From Chersky-265 sp035275285 (GTDB lineage Bacteria; Fibrobacterota; Fibrobacteria; UBA11236), in the NCBI GenBank assembly GCA_035275285.1, contig DATENA010000182.1, forward strand, positions 1 to 15,561: 15,561 nucleotides of DNA, in the 5' to 3' direction. Of this stretch, positions 1-7,195 are shown piece by piece. The notes under the pieces are model-generated. The model saw nothing but the letters and a program-made list of their open reading frames with translations. It searched no databases and was not told where the DNA came from. A program made the translations under genes and the position numbers. Within the stretch, counting starts at the first letter, position 1; every line of letters begins with the position of its first letter.

Positions 1-64
1 CGGGCCATGGACGCCGTCAAAGCCTAAGGCCCGTCCGGGCCATGGACGCCGTCAAGGCCTGAGG
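1..64. repeat. 35-bp tandem duplication, about 1.8 copies
   Basis: The stretch starting CGGGCCATGGACGCCGTCAA recurs with a period of exactly 35 bases (copies begin at 1 and 36). The copies differ at only two positions in the first 29 bases of the second copy. Each copy spells a short plus-strand reading Met-Asp-Ala-Val-Lys-Ala-stop (ATG at 7 and at 42), but the two are in different frames because 35 is not a multiple of 3. The first copy could be the 3' end of a plus-strand gene entering from the left, with stop at 25-27. The second would then be a duplicated tail lying beyond that stop. The upstream gene cannot be identified from nine codons. Confidence 0.75.
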
Positions 65-100
65 CTTTACCCCTGAAGCCGCGAGGTCCGGAAGCCTTAG

Positions 101-163
101 CAGGGTGTTGAAAAAGTCCCCGCGCAGCCGGCCGACGCCCGCGCGGACTTTTTCGACACCCTG
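101..163. terminator. Long inverted repeat, probable bidirectional intrinsic terminator
   Basis: The left arm (101-125) and right arm (141-163) are near-perfect reverse complements: one G-T type mismatch and a two-base bulge around a 15-base loop. The GC-rich inner stem (GTCC..CGCGC against GCGCGGAC) is flanked by AAAAA on one side and TTTTT on the other. It therefore reads as stem plus U-run on either strand. It sits directly against the TAA of the minus-strand GAF gene (164-166), so it should end that transcript as well as any plus-strand gene entering from the left. The outer arms (CAGGGTGTTGAAAAAGTCC) extend well beyond what a terminator needs and resemble ends of short repeated elements, an impression from memory that I could not check. 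Confidence 0.65.
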
Positions 164-2074
164 TTAGAGGTCGGCCAGCACGGGCTGCGGGGACGGGGCG
201 GGGAAGGGGAAGAACCGCTTGAGCCCCTTGCCGGCCTGCAGGCAGAAATTGAGCAGCACTTCCTTGTCCTGGTCGGAAAAATTCCTCGCGGTGGACAAAT
301 CCAAGGTCTTCTTGTCGTACAAGGTGAGGGTCCCCAGGATCTCCCCGTTGATTTCGATGGCCATGGCCAGAACGGATTCGGAAGCCAGGTTCTCCGTGCC
401 GTACCGGCTGTCCCCCAGCTTGTCGATTTTCAGGACGCCCTTGCCGGGAACCATGTCGGAGCAGATGGCCTCGTCCGCCACCATGATGTCCTTCATCCAT
501 ATGGGATTGCGGTGGGTCAGGCTGTCGCGGACCTCCAGGGGCCCGCCGGGGAAGTTGCGCAGGCGCAGCACGCAGGTCTCCGCCTCCAGGATCAAGCGCA
601 GGTTGGACAGGATCATCTTGGTCAGGTCCGGCAGGGACCGGGCGTTGGCGATGTCGAAGGAGAACTGCGAGATGGCGGAGTATTTGAGCGACTGGACCTT
701 GATGATCTCCATCTCCCGGTTCTTGGAAAGCTCGCGCGCCAGCATGTCCCCGATCTTCTTGATCAGCCCCATCTCCTCCTTCAGGTGGTTCTTTTCGGAG
801 TGGAGGTAGATGAACAGGGTCCCCGCCAGTTCGTTGCCCGAACGGATGGGCTGCAGCAGGTACCACTTCTTGGTGCGCGGTTCCTTGCCCGTCGAGTTGA
901 CGCAGAAGGTGTTGTTGGTCTTGATGACCCGCTGGGTGAAGAAATCGTCCAGCAGCATGGGCCTTTCCTTCAGCAGGCTTACGCTCACGGAGCTGGAGGC
1001 TTTGGCGACGAAGACCCGGTCGGGAGCCCTGAACTCGTAGAACGTGCAGACCTTGGCCCCGAAGGCGTTGGCGATCTTCATCAGGAGCAGGTTCAGCCGC
1101 TCCTCGAAGCGGTATTTCATGGACAGGATTTCCCGCACGTTGTTCAGCAGGCCGAGCGTGTAGCCGGAATGCTGGCTGACCTCGAAGTCCTTGGACGTCT
1201 TGATGACCTCGGCGGTCAGGCGCGCGAGTTCTTCCAGGAAGCCGACGTCCGCGGGGCCGAAGACGCGCGCGGGGTTCTTGCTGGCGATGTTGATGACGCC
1301 CACCGCTTCTTTGCCGAACATGAGCGGGCAGCAGATCGAGGACACGATCTCCGGCTTCTGGTAGTCGGCGGAATAGGCCAGTTTGTCCGCGGCCCCGTTG
1401 ATGAGGATCGGTTCGCAGCGCCGCACGGCGCTGCCGGAAACGCCCTTGCCCACCCGCTGGATCGACGAGACGACGATGCCTTCGTCCAGGCCGTGGGCGG
1501 ACTCGATGGTCAGTTGGCGCCGGGACGGATCCAGGAGCATGATCGATCCGCAATCCGCGCCGGCGGATTTGACCGCCGTGTTGAGGATGACCTTGAAGAC
1601 CTCGGCCTTGTTCTTGGTCAGGCAGACGGCTTCCCGGATCTCCTCCAGGCTTTGCAGGATCCCGTCCTTCTCTCCCGGCCGCCCCTTGCGGATGCTGCAG
1701 AAGAGGATGCGGGCGCCCAGCCCGCTGATCACGTCCACCTTCTTCAGCGGCAGCTTGCGCAAGCGGGCGGCGATGGACGCGTTGTGGGTGGTGTCGATGA
1801 TGATGGACAGGTGGGGATATTGGGTGAGGCGGCCCAGGTCCTCGAGTTCGGGATTGAGCACCTTGATGACCTGGATGCCGTCCGCGTCCAGGAGGCTGGG
1901 AAGCAGATTGGCGGTTTCCCGGTTGAGGCCTACGATGGCGACTTGGCGCGGCTCGCCTTCTCCGAGTCGGGGCGGCGGCGATGATTCGTGGTTTTCTGGC
2001 ATTTTTCCAATCGGTGCCGGATGGCCGGCATGCGGATGCGTAAGCCGTCGCCCATCGCGGAAAGACATATCCAT
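164..2074 (-). CDS. Triple-GAF-domain protein without recognisable output domain
   Basis: Predicted 636-residue soluble protein with no signal peptide or membrane segment. Residues about 44-128 start with a Rossmann- or receiver-like strand (QVAIVGLNRE) and alternate strands and helices. Three GAF-like domains follow at about 158-295, 325-450 and 482-622. The first is the most typical, with GSIMLLD, then VGKGVSGSAV and ICCPLMFGKEAVGVINIASK. GAF domains bind small ligands, nucleotides or chromophores and mediate signalling dimers. I see no histidine kinase, GGDEF, EAL, phosphatase or HTH region, so it may act as a sensor or scaffold through partners. I chose the ATG at 2074 because GGAGAAGG lies about 11 bases upstream. 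A TTG at 2101 and an ATG at 2002 are alternatives, and the first 40 residues look unconserved. It is divergent from the M48 protease gene. The GAF assignment is firm for domain 1 and weaker for 2 and 3. Confidence 0.8.
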   Translation of the reverse strand: MDMSFRDGRRLTHPHAGHPAPIGKMPENHESSPPPRLGEGEPRQVAIVGLNRETANLLPSLLDADGIQVIKVLNPELEDLGRLTQYPHLSIIIDTTHNASIAARLRKLPLKKVDVISGLGARILFCSIRKGRPGEKDGILQSLEEIREAVCLTKNKAEVFKVILNTAVKSAGADCGSIMLLDPSRRQLTIESAHGLDEGIVVSSIQRVGKGVSGSAVRRCEPILINGAADKLAYSADYQKPEIVSSICCPLMFGKEAVGVINIASKNPARVFGPADVGFLEELARLTAEVIKTSKDFEVSQHSGYTLGLLNNVREILSMKYRFEERLNLLLMKIANAFGAKVCTFYEFRAPDRVFVAKASSSVSVSLLKERPMLLDDFFTQRVIKTNNTFCVNSTGKEPRTKKWYLLQPIRSGNELAGTLFIYLHSEKNHLKEEMGLIKKIGDMLARELSKNREMEIIKVQSLKYSAISQFSFDIANARSLPDLTKMILSNLRLILEAETCVLRLRNFPGGPLEVRDSLTHRNPIWMKDIMVADEAICSDMVPGKGVLKIDKLGDSRYGTENLASESVLAMAIEINGEILGTLTLYDKKTLDLSTARNFSDQDKEVLLNFCLQAGKGLKRFFPFPAPSPQPVLADL

Positions 2075-2224
2075 TGTACGGCGTGCCTTCTCCGGCTGCA
2101 ATGCCGCATTGTCGGATTTTTACCGGTTTTCCCAAGGGTACTTCCGGAGCGGGTACGATTCGGGGGGAATTCCCCGTCAAGGCCAAAAGACCCAAGGGAT
2201 CCAAAAGGCGCAAAAAATCCCGCG

Positions 2225-2253
2225 TTGTCCCCCGGCTGCCTTTCCGCTACAAT
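2225..2253 (+). promoter_or_regulatory. Sigma-70-type promoter that predicts a leaderless M48 mRNA
   Basis: TTGTCC (2225-2230) and TACAAT (2248-2253) are separated by exactly 17 bases and match the consensus at 4/6 and 5/6 positions. The expected transcription start, about 7 bases past the -10 box, falls on the A of the ATG at 2260. No Shine-Dalgarno sequence precedes that ATG or the in-frame ATG at 2269, which fits a leaderless transcript. Confidence 0.5.
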
Positions 2254-2259
2254 GGGTGC

Positions 2260-4479
2260 ATGCGCTCCATGTCCTTGTTGCCCAATTCCGGGGGGCGCCG
2301 GCCTTTGCGCAAGCGGAACGGCTTGGGGGAGCATCCCACGCCGGCCTACATCGCGGGCCTGATCGGAGTGGGCATCTCCACCGTATTGCTTCCGGTTTCC
2401 TACGTGGCGATATGCTGCGGCGTCGTCCGCATGTTGGGACTGCACCTGGTCGGGAACCTGGGATGGATGGTCGGGCCCGGTGCCGGCCTGTTCACCGGCC
2501 TGGGTTATCTCCTCACCGGCATGTTCCTGACCATGCTCGCCGTCTTCCTCCTGCGCCCCTTCCTGATCGGCCGCCGTTGGTCCAAGGCGGACCTGTGCGT
2601 AACGCCCATCCAGGAGCCGCGGTTGCACGCCTTCGTCCTCCAGATCTGCACGGCCCTGGGTTCCCCCGCGCCCACGCGCATCCGCCTGAGCATGGACGTG
2701 AACGCCAGCGCGCGCCTCGCGCCGGGCTGGAGGAACTATTGGGACGGCAGCCTGGAACTGGTGTTGGGCCTGCCGCTGATCCGCGGCCTGGACCTGGGGC
2801 AATTCGCCGGAGTGTTGGCCCACGAACTGGGGCATTTCCGCCAGGACTGGGCGATGCGCCTGGCGCACGGCATCCGCACCGTCAACCATTGGTTTTCCCG
2901 CGCCGCCGCCCGGGAAGACGCCTGGGAACGGGATCTGGAGGCCGACAAGCACCGCATGGATCCCTTCGTGTACGGGCTGTGCTGGTCGGCCCGCATCTGC
3001 ACCTGGACGGCCCGGCAAATCCTGAACACCCACGTGCGCGCGGGCCAGGTCGTGAGCTGCCTGCTGCTGCGCCAGATGGAACACCAGGCGGACGGCGCGG
3101 CCATCCGCCTGGTGGGAGGCGAGACCTTTGCGAGCATGGTGCTGGAAGCCAAGGTCATCGAATCGGCCTGGGGTCTGGCCAACCGCAGCCTGGGGATGGC
3201 CCTGCGGGAAGGGCGCCTGGCCGACGATCTCCCCGCCCTGGTCGCCGCGCATACCCGGGTCTTCATCCCGGAAGTGCGCCGCAAGATGGAGCGCTCGCTG
3301 CTCGCCGAGAGCACGGCCATGTTCGATACCCATCCCAGCCTGGCGGACCGCGTGCGGCGCGCCCGCCGGTCCTCCGTGCGCGGCGTGTTCCATTCCAACG
3401 CTCCTTCGCACGCCCTCTTTACCGATTTCGCGGCCCTGTCCCGGAGCGTCACGGTTTCCTTCTACAGCCGTGACCTGGGCGATGATTTCAATCCTTCGCG
3501 GATGATGTCCACCTCGGATCTGGTGACCGGGCAAAGCGAGGTGCAGGTGGGCGAAGCGGCGGTGACGGGGTATTTCCTGGGACTGCTGACCAACCTGCGG
3601 CCGTTGTGGCTGAACGGAGCCGATCTGGAAGGTCCGCGGGGCGCCCATGGCACTCCCGGACCCTCGGACGGCGGGCTGGACGCGGAGGATTCCGGGACCT
3701 TGCGGAAGCGGCTCCTGGACGCCCGCGCCCACATCGAAGCGGAGTATCCCCGCGCGGTCGAATTGTACCGCGCTTTCACCGCCGCCGATGCCCGCATGCT
3801 GGATGCCGTCCAGGCCCTGACCCTGATGCGGGCCAATTACTGGATCGAGCCGGGGGATTTCCAATTGCGGAAGGGGGGCGCCATGCAGGCCGCTTCCGCC
3901 TTCCAGGAGGCCGACGCCGATCAGCGCGGCATCGCGTCCGGGCTGCTCGGGTTCGAAGAGGCCATGCGCGTCCGCCTGGCTTCCGCATTGCTGCTGCTTT
4001 CCGATCCCGGCGTGCGGGGAAGCCTGCCGGACGCCGGTTCCTGCTCCCACGAGGTAACCCGGTTGCTACCCGTGCTGATCGCTCTGGGCAAGGTGCAGCC
4101 CCGCCTGGAATCCCTGCGCCGGTCCTTCCACGGCATGGGGATCCTGCTGGAGAACCTGGACGGGAACGAAGGCTCCCCGGAAGTGGACACCCAGCTCAAG
4201 ACCCACGCCCTGGCCATCCGCATGGACCTGGAGGCGGTGGGGACCGGTTTCGCGGGCCTGGAGTATCCGTTCGGATCCGTTTCCGGTTCGTCCGGCCTGG
4301 CGGATTACGCCCTGGACGCCCTGCCCTCCGAGCGGGACTACGGGGCCCATTACGCCTCGGCCGAAGAAACCCTGGGCCGCTGCTACGCCCTGTATTTCCG
4401 CATCTTCGGAAGGCTGGCCTTGACCGCCGGCCGGGTGGAGGGCGTACTGGGCCTGGGCCCCTTGCAAGTCGATCATTAG
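2260..4479 (+). CDS. M48-family membrane zinc metalloprotease with long C-terminal extension
   Basis: Predicted 739 residues. Two hydrophobic segments (about 31-58 and 72-101) anchor the protein in the inner membrane. The zinc site is HELGH at 188-192 (two His ligands and the catalytic Glu). The third ligand is Glu273 in the ExxxAD motif (MEHQADGAA). A later DTHPSLADRV stretch (357-366) is the HPS segment usual near the end of M48 domains. M48 (HtpX/Ste24-like) enzymes cleave membrane or misfolded proteins. Residues about 370-739 have no domain I recognise. They are mostly helical, with a Gly/Pro-rich break near 460-475, and make the protein about twice the usual bacterial M48 length. An upstream in-frame extension to 2074 was rejected because it is basic and low-complexity, lacks an RBS and would contain the promoter. 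The gene converges on the UbiB gene with 13 bases between stop codons. Confidence 0.88.
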   Translation: MRSMSLLPNSGGRRPLRKRNGLGEHPTPAYIAGLIGVGISTVLLPVSYVAICCGVVRMLGLHLVGNLGWMVGPGAGLFTGLGYLLTGMFLTMLAVFLLRPFLIGRRWSKADLCVTPIQEPRLHAFVLQICTALGSPAPTRIRLSMDVNASARLAPGWRNYWDGSLELVLGLPLIRGLDLGQFAGVLAHELGHFRQDWAMRLAHGIRTVNHWFSRAAAREDAWERDLEADKHRMDPFVYGLCWSARICTWTARQILNTHVRAGQVVSCLLLRQMEHQADGAAIRLVGGETFASMVLEAKVIESAWGLANRSLGMALREGRLADDLPALVAAHTRVFIPEVRRKMERSLLAESTAMFDTHPSLADRVRRARRSSVRGVFHSNAPSHALFTDFAALSRSVTVSFYSRDLGDDFNPSRMMSTSDLVTGQSEVQVGEAAVTGYFLGLLTNLRPLWLNGADLEGPRGAHGTPGPSDGGLDAEDSGTLRKRLLDARAHIEAEYPRAVELYRAFTAADARMLDAVQALTLMRANYWIEPGDFQLRKGGAMQAASAFQEADADQRGIASGLLGFEEAMRVRLASALLLLSDPGVRGSLPDAGSCSHEVTRLLPVLIALGKVQPRLESLRRSFHGMGILLENLDGNEGSPEVDTQLKTHALAIRMDLEAVGTGFAGLEYPFGSVSGSSGLADYALDALPSERDYGAHYASAEETLGRCYALYFRIFGRLALTAGRVEGVLGLGPLQVDH

Positions 4480-4492
4480 GGCGCCGGCCGGG

Positions 4493-6187
4493 CTATTTCC
4501 AGCTCCCTTTCCGCAACAGGATAGACACCAGCAGCCAGAACCCCACGAACGCGGCGCTCAGGAATCCCGCCACTCCGATGACGGGGACCCCGTACCACTT
4601 GGGCGGGATGCCGGAGAGCACCACCAGGGACGATCCGATGATCAGGGACGCCAGCACCAGGGCGAACACCAGGCGCGTCATCATGCGCTCGTGGGTTTTC
4701 AGGATGGGTTCCAGGCCCTGGTGCTTGAACTCGATGCGCAGCTTGCCCCGCTTGATCAGCCCCAGGATGTCGCGGGCCTGGGCGGGCAGTTCCTTCAGCA
4801 TGGGCGTCAGGTCCATGGCGCCGTAGTACATGTCCTTGGCCAGGCGGTCCGGCCGCAGGCGCTCCTTCATGGCCTTTTTGGCGAACGGCTTGATGGTCTC
4901 CACCATGTCGAACTCCGGATCCAGGCGGCGGGCCACCCCTTCCAGGGTGACGATGGCCTTGAGCATCAGGTAGAACCCCGGAGGCATGCGCAGGCGGTTG
5001 CCGATGATGAGGCGGATCAGCCGGTTCAGGAACTCGCCGATGCGGAAATCCCTCAAGCTCACGAAGGAATAGGCTTCCAGCAGCTCGCCCACCTGGAACT
5101 CCAGGTCTTCGACGATGTCGTTGGGCTGGAAGGCCAATTGCAGGAGGGTCTTGGCGATGCGGCCCGCGTCCTGTCCCGCCACGCCCACCAGGATTTCCAG
5201 CAGGCGATCGCGGTGGCTGGGGGAGAGGGAGCCGACCATGCCGTAATCGAGGAAGCAGATGGTGCGATCGGGGAGCACCAGGATGTTCCCCGGATGCGGA
5301 TCGGCGTGGAAGAAGCCCTGGTTGAAAACCTGGTGCAGGAGGACGTGGGAGAGATCCGAGGCGATGCGGCCGGGATCCAGCCCCCCGTGGCGGATGCCCT
5401 CCAGGTTCGAGACCTTGATGCCGTCGATCCATTCCAGGGTCAGGACCATGCGGGAGGTGAAGGCGCGATGCACCTTGGGCACGTAGAAAATGGAAAGGTC
5501 GAGCGAGGCCTGGGCGAAGCGCTCCATCTGGGAGGCTTCCAGGGAGAAATCCAGTTCCTTGAGGATGGTGCGCTCGAACTCCTCGCAGATGCCGACGGGA
5601 TTGAGCACGTCCATGCCCTGCGCGTACTTCTCGAGCAGGAAGGCCAGGTGGAACATGATTTCCAGATCCACCTTCACCAGGTCCTCTATCCCGGGGCGTT
5701 GCACCTTGATGGCGACCTTCTCTCCGGTGTGCAATTCGGCCTTGTAGACCTGGGCCATGGACGCGGAAGCTATCGGGGCTTCGCCGAACAGGCGGAACAA
5801 CGCGTCCACCGGTTTGCCGAATTGGGAGGAGACCACCGCCTTGGCTTCCAGGGTGGGGAAGGGAGGGACGGAGTCCTGGAGCTTTTCCAGCTCCGCGGCC
5901 CAGTCCGGGGCCAGCAGGTCCGGCCGGTTGCCCACCATCTGGCCCAGCTTGATGAAGGTGGGCCCCAGTTCTTCCAGGGCCATGCGGAAACGTTCCGGGC
6001 GCGTCAATTGCGGCGCGACCACCCGGGGCGGCAGGCGGAAATATTTGCTCCCCAGGTCCAGGTATTTGTCGAGATGCAGTTTGTCGGAAAGATCCCCGAA
6101 GCCGTGCTTGACGAATACCGAGAGGATTTCCCGGAAGCGGTTCACGTTCCGGTACGTCTTGGACAACCGGCGGATGTTCCGGATCAA
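4493..6187 (-). CDS. ubiB: UbiB/ABC1 (AarF) atypical kinase family protein
   Basis: Predicted 564 residues with the ABC1/UbiB signature set in order. KLGQ (80-83) is the family KxGQ motif, and an Ala/Ser-rich nucleotide loop SASMA lies at 141-145. The ATP lysine is in VAIKVQRPG (Lys161), followed by KELDFSLEA (210-218). The catalytic HADPHPGN is at 294-301 and the metal-binding aspartate is in FLDYG (Asp314). Two C-terminal membrane helices (about 505-525 and 533-557) anchor it. Family members are ATPases/kinases supporting ubiquinone or other prenyl-lipid metabolism. The substrate here is unknown and no ubi genes are nearby, so the symbol denotes family only. The start is a TTG with a poor RBS. 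No other start is available before Met69, which would delete the conserved N-terminus. It begins 13 bases after the phasin-like gene, so the two are probably cotranscribed and translationally linked. Confidence 0.92.
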   Translation of the reverse strand: MIRNIRRLSKTYRNVNRFREILSVFVKHGFGDLSDKLHLDKYLDLGSKYFRLPPRVVAPQLTRPERFRMALEELGPTFIKLGQMVGNRPDLLAPDWAAELEKLQDSVPPFPTLEAKAVVSSQFGKPVDALFRLFGEAPIASASMAQVYKAELHTGEKVAIKVQRPGIEDLVKVDLEIMFHLAFLLEKYAQGMDVLNPVGICEEFERTILKELDFSLEASQMERFAQASLDLSIFYVPKVHRAFTSRMVLTLEWIDGIKVSNLEGIRHGGLDPGRIASDLSHVLLHQVFNQGFFHADPHPGNILVLPDRTICFLDYGMVGSLSPSHRDRLLEILVGVAGQDAGRIAKTLLQLAFQPNDIVEDLEFQVGELLEAYSFVSLRDFRIGEFLNRLIRLIIGNRLRMPPGFYLMLKAIVTLEGVARRLDPEFDMVETIKPFAKKAMKERLRPDRLAKDMYYGAMDLTPMLKELPAQARDILGLIKRGKLRIEFKHQGLEPILKTHERMMTRLVFALVLASLIIGSSLVVLSGIPPKWYGVPVIGVAGFLSAAFVGFWLLVSILLRKGSWK

Positions 6188-6200
6188 GGGGACACCGGCG

Positions 6201-6539
6201 TCACGATCCGGGGTTCCGGCTTTCCGGTCCCTTGGCGGCGTCCTCGAACGCCTTCGCTTCGAGCGCCTTTACGCGGGCTTCCAGGGCTTTGATGTCCGCG
6301 CGCCTGGGAATGTCCAGTTTTTCCAGGGCGGCGGCGACCCCGGAGTTCACCGCTTTCTCGAAGGCGTTCTTGGCCTCCTCCGACTTCTTCAGGATCTCGT
6401 CGATGAATTTCTTCCCGTCGGTCTCGCTGAGCTTGGCTTCCTCGGCCATGCGCTTTCCCAGTTCTTCGATCCGGTCGCGGGTGAGAAAGGCCAACCCCAC
6501 GCCGGCGTAGAGGGTTTTCTTCAGGCTTTCGAACAGCAT
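6201..6539 (-). CDS. Phasin-like (polyhydroxyalkanoate granule-associated) small helical protein
   Basis: Predicted 112 residues. It begins with a hydrophobic patch (SLKKTLYAGVGLAFLTRDRI), continues as a charged amphipathic helix with EELGKRMAEEAKLSE and KKFIDEILKKSEEAKNAFEKA, and ends in a predicted coiled coil (RRADIKALEARVKALEAKA). This is the layout of PhaF/PhaI-type phasin-like proteins, which coat storage granules or associate with membranes. No PHA synthase or depolymerase gene is present here, so a role on PHA granules is unproven. GGAAGGAAA ends about 8 bases before the ATG, supporting the start. It is the first gene of a two-gene operon with the UbiB-like kinase. The family call rests on architecture and recalled similarity, not on a catalytic motif. 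Confidence 0.65.
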   Translation of the reverse strand: MLFESLKKTLYAGVGLAFLTRDRIEELGKRMAEEAKLSETDGKKFIDEILKKSEEAKNAFEKAVNSGVAAALEKLDIPRRADIKALEARVKALEAKAFEDAAKGPESRNPGS

Positions 6540-6748
6540 GTCGGATTTCCTTCCGTAAACGGATGTCCTCTTCTAATCTACAACTTTGCAGCTTCGCTTG
6601 CTTCGCCCGCTTCCGGGCATTTTGCCATTCGGACGCTCGGGATGAAACGGGATTCCGTGCCGGAAATCACGCCTCTGAAATCTCCGATTGCCCCGGGCCC
6701 CGATCCTTGGTAATTTCCCGAGAACCTCAATCCATTGCACTCGCAACC

Positions 6749-6770
6749 CCGCGGGTCCCGGAACCCGCGG
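6749..6770 (+). promoter_or_regulatory. Perfect inverted repeat just upstream of the RBS of the 131-residue gene
   Basis: CCGCGGGT (6749-6756) and ACCCGCGG (6763-6770) are exact reverse complements around a 6-base loop. They form a stable GC-rich hairpin ending 17 bases before the ATG at 6788. The Shine-Dalgarno-like AAGGTGG lies between hairpin and start. No U-run follows, so it is not a normal terminator. It could be an mRNA stability or translation-control hairpin, or a protein-binding palindrome. Confidence 0.5.
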
Positions 6771-6787
6771 CACGGAAAGGTGGACGT

Positions 6788-7183
6788 ATGGAGTCGCAAA
6801 GCTTCGAAAATGCCCGCAGGCTGGAAAAGCTGGAACTGGACATCATGACGGAACTGCGCAAGGCGGCGCCCGCCACGGTCCGCGCCTTTCCCGTGTCCAT
6901 CCAGCAATGGGGCATCGAGAAGCTGGACGTGAACGGCATCTACGCCACCAACCTCGGGGAATTCTTCTTCGTGGATTTCGGCAAGGATGCCGGCCTCACG
7001 GTGCGTCCGCTGGAGAACCGCCGGGCCTTGGACCTGGTCGACCTGATGGGGCACATGGGCGTGGTGGGCAACCGTTCCAGCCTGGATGAACTCATCTATG
7101 ACGAGCCGGTGCCCCTCAAGCCCCTGCTCGGCCTGCCGCCTCCCGGCAAGACGGGGCCGAACGGACCCGAAGCCGGGACTTAA
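6788..7183 (+). CDS. Protein of unknown function, 131 residues
   Basis: Not recognised. The ATG at 6788 follows AAGGTGG at good spacing. The reading frame is open back to 6563, but that extension is low-quality and spans the hairpin, so I exclude it. The protein is acidic and soluble, with no signal peptide or membrane segment. An N-terminal helix (ENARRLEKLELDIMTELRKA) precedes an alpha/beta core with GIYATNLGEFFFVDFGKDAG near residues 53-72. The last 20 residues are Pro/Gly-rich and probably disordered. It is divergent from the phasin-like/UbiB operon and its stop lies 12 bases from the stop of the convergent transglycosylase gene. Real-gene status rests on the RBS, the codon usage and the clean fit between neighbours. 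Confidence 0.7.
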   Translation: MESQSFENARRLEKLELDIMTELRKAAPATVRAFPVSIQQWGIEKLDVNGIYATNLGEFFFVDFGKDAGLTVRPLENRRALDLVDLMGHMGVVGNRSSLDELIYDEPVPLKPLLGLPPPGKTGPNGPEAGT

Positions 7184-7195
7184 GCGCGGACCCCT

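Noticed and set aside
512..1984. Long plus-strand open frame opposite the GAF gene
   Set aside because: It is the antisense shadow of the GAF gene, rich in Gly, Asp and Val with no family features.
24..2213. Long minus-strand open frame of over 700 codons overlapping the GAF gene
   Set aside because: Its product is Arg/Gly/Pro-rich low complexity, a shadow of high GC. The GAF frame encodes a recognisable domain protein.
1930..4050. Long minus-strand open frame opposite the M48 gene
   Set aside because: Antisense shadow; composition is Gly/Gln/His/Pro-rich and the opposite strand carries the zinc protease motifs.
4691..6292. 533-codon plus-strand open frame opposite the UbiB gene
   Set aside because: Antisense shadow; all UbiB motifs are on the minus strand.
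6563..6787. In-frame upstream extension of the 131-residue gene
   Set aside because: The region contains the hairpin and probable promoter sequences and has no RBS. The ATG at 6788 has a good one.
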